From Babylonia areolata (lineage: Eukaryota > Mollusca > Gastropoda > Neogastropoda > Buccinidae): 64,000 nucleotides of DNA. The position numbers were made by a program, and so were the translations under genes. The notes beneath the pieces are model-generated. The model searched no databases. It had not been told where the DNA came from and saw only the letters and a program-made list of their open reading frames with translations. The stretch is from the NCBI RefSeq assembly GCF_041734735.1, contig NC_134879.1, positions 8,249,810 through 8,313,809 of the forward strand, given 5' to 3'. Shown here one piece after another: positions 63,690-64,000 of the stretch (positions are counted from its first letter, which is position 1; every line of letters begins with the position of its first letter).

Positions 63690-63956
63690 TTATGTTAGAT
63701 TTGACTGCAATTCCAATTCCACCTGAACAGCGGTTGGAAAGACAAGAACGGTTAAACAGCTAAATATAATATCCCAAATTCTCAAAACAACGTGACACAA
63801 AGAGTTATCAATGTCATCAGTCTTTGTTTCCAAGAACACAATGACATCGAACTGTTGTACATAATCTACGAACTCCCTGTACTGCAGACATGACCGAAAT
63901 CCACACACATTCAGGGACAGAAATGTTAGTTCACCATGTTGTGTCTGTGGATACAT
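63690..63956 (-). mobile_element. LINE endonuclease N-terminal fragment, minus
   Basis: The minus frame MYPQTQHGELTFLSLNVCGF followed by LQYREFVDYVQQFDVIVFLE and TKTDD is the start of the AP-like endonuclease domain of a LINE ORF2 (N near SLN, E in FLETKT are the usual catalytic Asn and Glu). It breaks off after about 50 family-like residues. Orientation is opposite to the neighbouring LINE, so it is a separate insertion. Confidence 0.7.
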
Positions 63957-64000
63957 TGAAGAGATACTACTAACAGAATTATATATATATATATATATCT

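Noticed and set aside
1-64000. CRISPR arrays, bacterial operons, rRNA genes, retrovirus-like or capsid-bearing elements
   Set aside because: None found. The tandem arrays are minisatellites without spacers, and I saw no LTR pair, protease, integrase or capsid-like frame.

Overview
The window looks like nuclear DNA of a marine snail-like mollusc, probably a caenogastropod. Genes are split into many short exons with GT-AG introns, the protein-coding exons match animal genes, and the introns are packed with microsatellites, tRNA-derived SINEs, L2/CR1-like LINE tails and TTAA-target DNA transposons. The species guess rests on the style of the repeats and is an inference; the animal origin is certain from the genes.

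Three host genes are present. (1) Left edge, minus strand: the first two coding exons of DPH6 (diphthine-ammonia ligase; start at 3609), with the rest of the gene beyond position 1. (2) 5292-35275, plus strand: a complete 14-coding-exon GOLGA5 gene (golgin-84, 774 codons plus stop), read exon by exon with consistent splice phases, including one GC-AG intron. (3) 44462-62049, minus strand: the last seven coding exons of alpha-SNAP (NAPA/NAPB type, about residues 61-295 of the usual 295), with the N-terminal exons beyond the right edge. DPH6 and GOLGA5 are divergent and start from the same short GC-box/E-box/ETS-like region near 3610-3775. GOLGA5 and alpha-SNAP are convergent across a 9.2 kb interval. 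Golgin-84 (a Golgi vesicle tether) and alpha-SNAP (the NSF adaptor that recycles SNAREs) act in the same trafficking pathway, but their adjacency may be chance.

Region by region: 1-3586 is DPH6 intron and an old LINE; 3610-5262 is promoter, leader and a SINE; 5292-17765 holds GOLGA5 exons 1-9 with SINEs, a LINE C-terminus and two TTAA elements; 17795-22855 is a 5.06 kb transposon with 155-bp inverted ends in intron 9, followed by a small TTAA element nested in a SINE and a 19-unit minisatellite that abuts exon 10; 25198-35275 holds exons 10-14; 35276-44461 is intergenic with SINEs, a MITE and a three-unit repeat; 44462-64000 is alpha-SNAP with two decayed piggyBac transposons, two minisatellite/duplication arrays, a composite retroposon, L2/CR1 LINE copies and a 1.55 kb inverted-repeat-bounded non-coding element.

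The most unusual observations are: two minisatellites in neighbouring genes, each apparently built from a copy of a real splice junction (19 acceptor-like copies at GOLGA5 exon 10; five donor-like copies at DPH6 exon 2); about a dozen TTAA-target insertions, several datable by nesting because the empty site can be read; a large TTAA element whose inverted ends look tRNA-like; and an 874-bp composite retroposon with a clear 14-bp target duplication.
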